DNA from: Acanthacorydalis orientalis
Lineage: Eukaryota > Arthropoda > Insecta > Megaloptera > Corydalidae
Assembly: GCA_034766995.1 (NCBI GenBank)
Contig: CM068313.1
Coordinates: 32,377,496 to 32,441,495 of the forward strand
Length of the DNA stretch: 64,000 nucleotides
Reading direction: 5' to 3'
In this document: one piece after another, positions 63,659 to 64,000 of the stretch
How the letters are laid out: every line of letters starts with the position of its first letter
How positions within the stretch are numbered: the first letter of the stretch is position 1
The notes under the pieces: generated by a model
Database searches by the model: none
Told to the model about the DNA's origin: nothing
What the model saw: the letters and a program-made list of their open reading frames with translations, nothing else
Position numbers and translations under genes: made by a program

Positions 63659-63735
63659 TAATGGATCTCAAACTTTTGAGTGTGGTACTCTCTGGAGATT
63701 AATTCAAATTATCGTACATTGCTTAAGATTATCGT
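63659..63735. mobile_element. hAT-like element end, truncated
   Basis: TGGATCTCAAACTTTTGAGT followed by GTGGTACTCTCTGGAGAT and ATTATCGTACATTGCTTAAG resembles the common animal hAT end (CAGTGGTTCTCAAACTTTTT, then GTACCC-like words). No second end is seen before the window stops, so it is either truncated or continues beyond. Confidence 0.35.
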
Positions 63736-64000
63736 TAGTATAAAACGCTAAAAATATGTTTTTTTTTAATATATTGACTGTATGTACGTAATACTTTATA
63801 ATATAATAGAAAAACATTTTAAAATTTATTAACTAAATAAATATAAATATTGTTAAAACTTTAAATTAAAAAAAAATGATTCTTACTAATAAACAAATTT
63901 CTTTTTTCATAACAATATAAACAGTAATATGTTAAATATTTATATATTAGAATTAATATGTATAATGCAGTAATTATATACAATAACCGATATTTGTATA
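63736..64000. other. A+T-rich intergenic background at the window edge
   Basis: No supported feature. Confidence 0.6.

Overview
The window looks like animal nuclear intergenic DNA: extremely A+T-rich by eye, with roughly seventy (TA)n microsatellites, compound CT/TA, GT/TA and GATA/TA tracts, decayed short transposon relics, and no convincing protein-coding gene, rRNA or tRNA on either strand. Most long open frames are (TA)n arrays read as Tyr-Ile repeats or random A+T-rich frames. Nothing is bacterial: there are no operons, ribosome-binding sites or dense ORFs. The style (very frequent (TA)n next to CT, GT or TGTA tracts, short TIR elements, a hAT-like end beginning CAGGGCCGG) fits a large repeat-rich invertebrate genome. 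A coleoid cephalopod such as an octopus is my best guess, but it rests on overall look, not on a gene.

Layout. 1-6.6 kb: A+T-rich background with one higher-complexity island (1.08-1.26 kb, containing a perfect nuclear-receptor half-site) and another at 5.99-6.2 kb. 6.6-7.24 kb: two related inverted-repeat elements, each joined to (CT)n(TA)n. 7.78-8.11 kb: a G+C-richer island with a protein-like 77-codon frame, then the longest (TA)n array (8.23-8.34 kb). 10.3-10.8 kb: a cluster of perfect palindromes, including one of 64 bp. 14.9-15.3 and 19.7-20.1 kb: long high-complexity islands with homeodomain-like cores. 21.4 kb: a second 64-bp perfect palindrome. 22.4-23.05 kb: an unexplained G+C-richer island. 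24.58-24.93 kb: a hAT-like non-autonomous element with a degraded 8-bp target duplication. 25.7-29.2 kb: a stretch without long (TA)n, containing a G+C-rich island and a tRNA-like SINE-head relic near 27.9 kb. 31.4-34.4 kb: further high-complexity islands. 35.5 and 51 kb: two diverged copies of one dispersed repeat. 43.9 and 57.9 kb: small protein-like islands, the first probably a broken transposon fragment. 62-63.7 kb: two more islands and a hAT-like end remnant.

No set of genes works together here. The most interesting hypothesis is that the islands are conserved cis-regulatory elements in a gene desert near a developmental gene, kept as higher-complexity patches while the surrounding DNA is overrun by (TA)n arrays and miniature transposons. 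This is inference and needs cross-species alignment. All coordinates and repeat alignments were read by eye.
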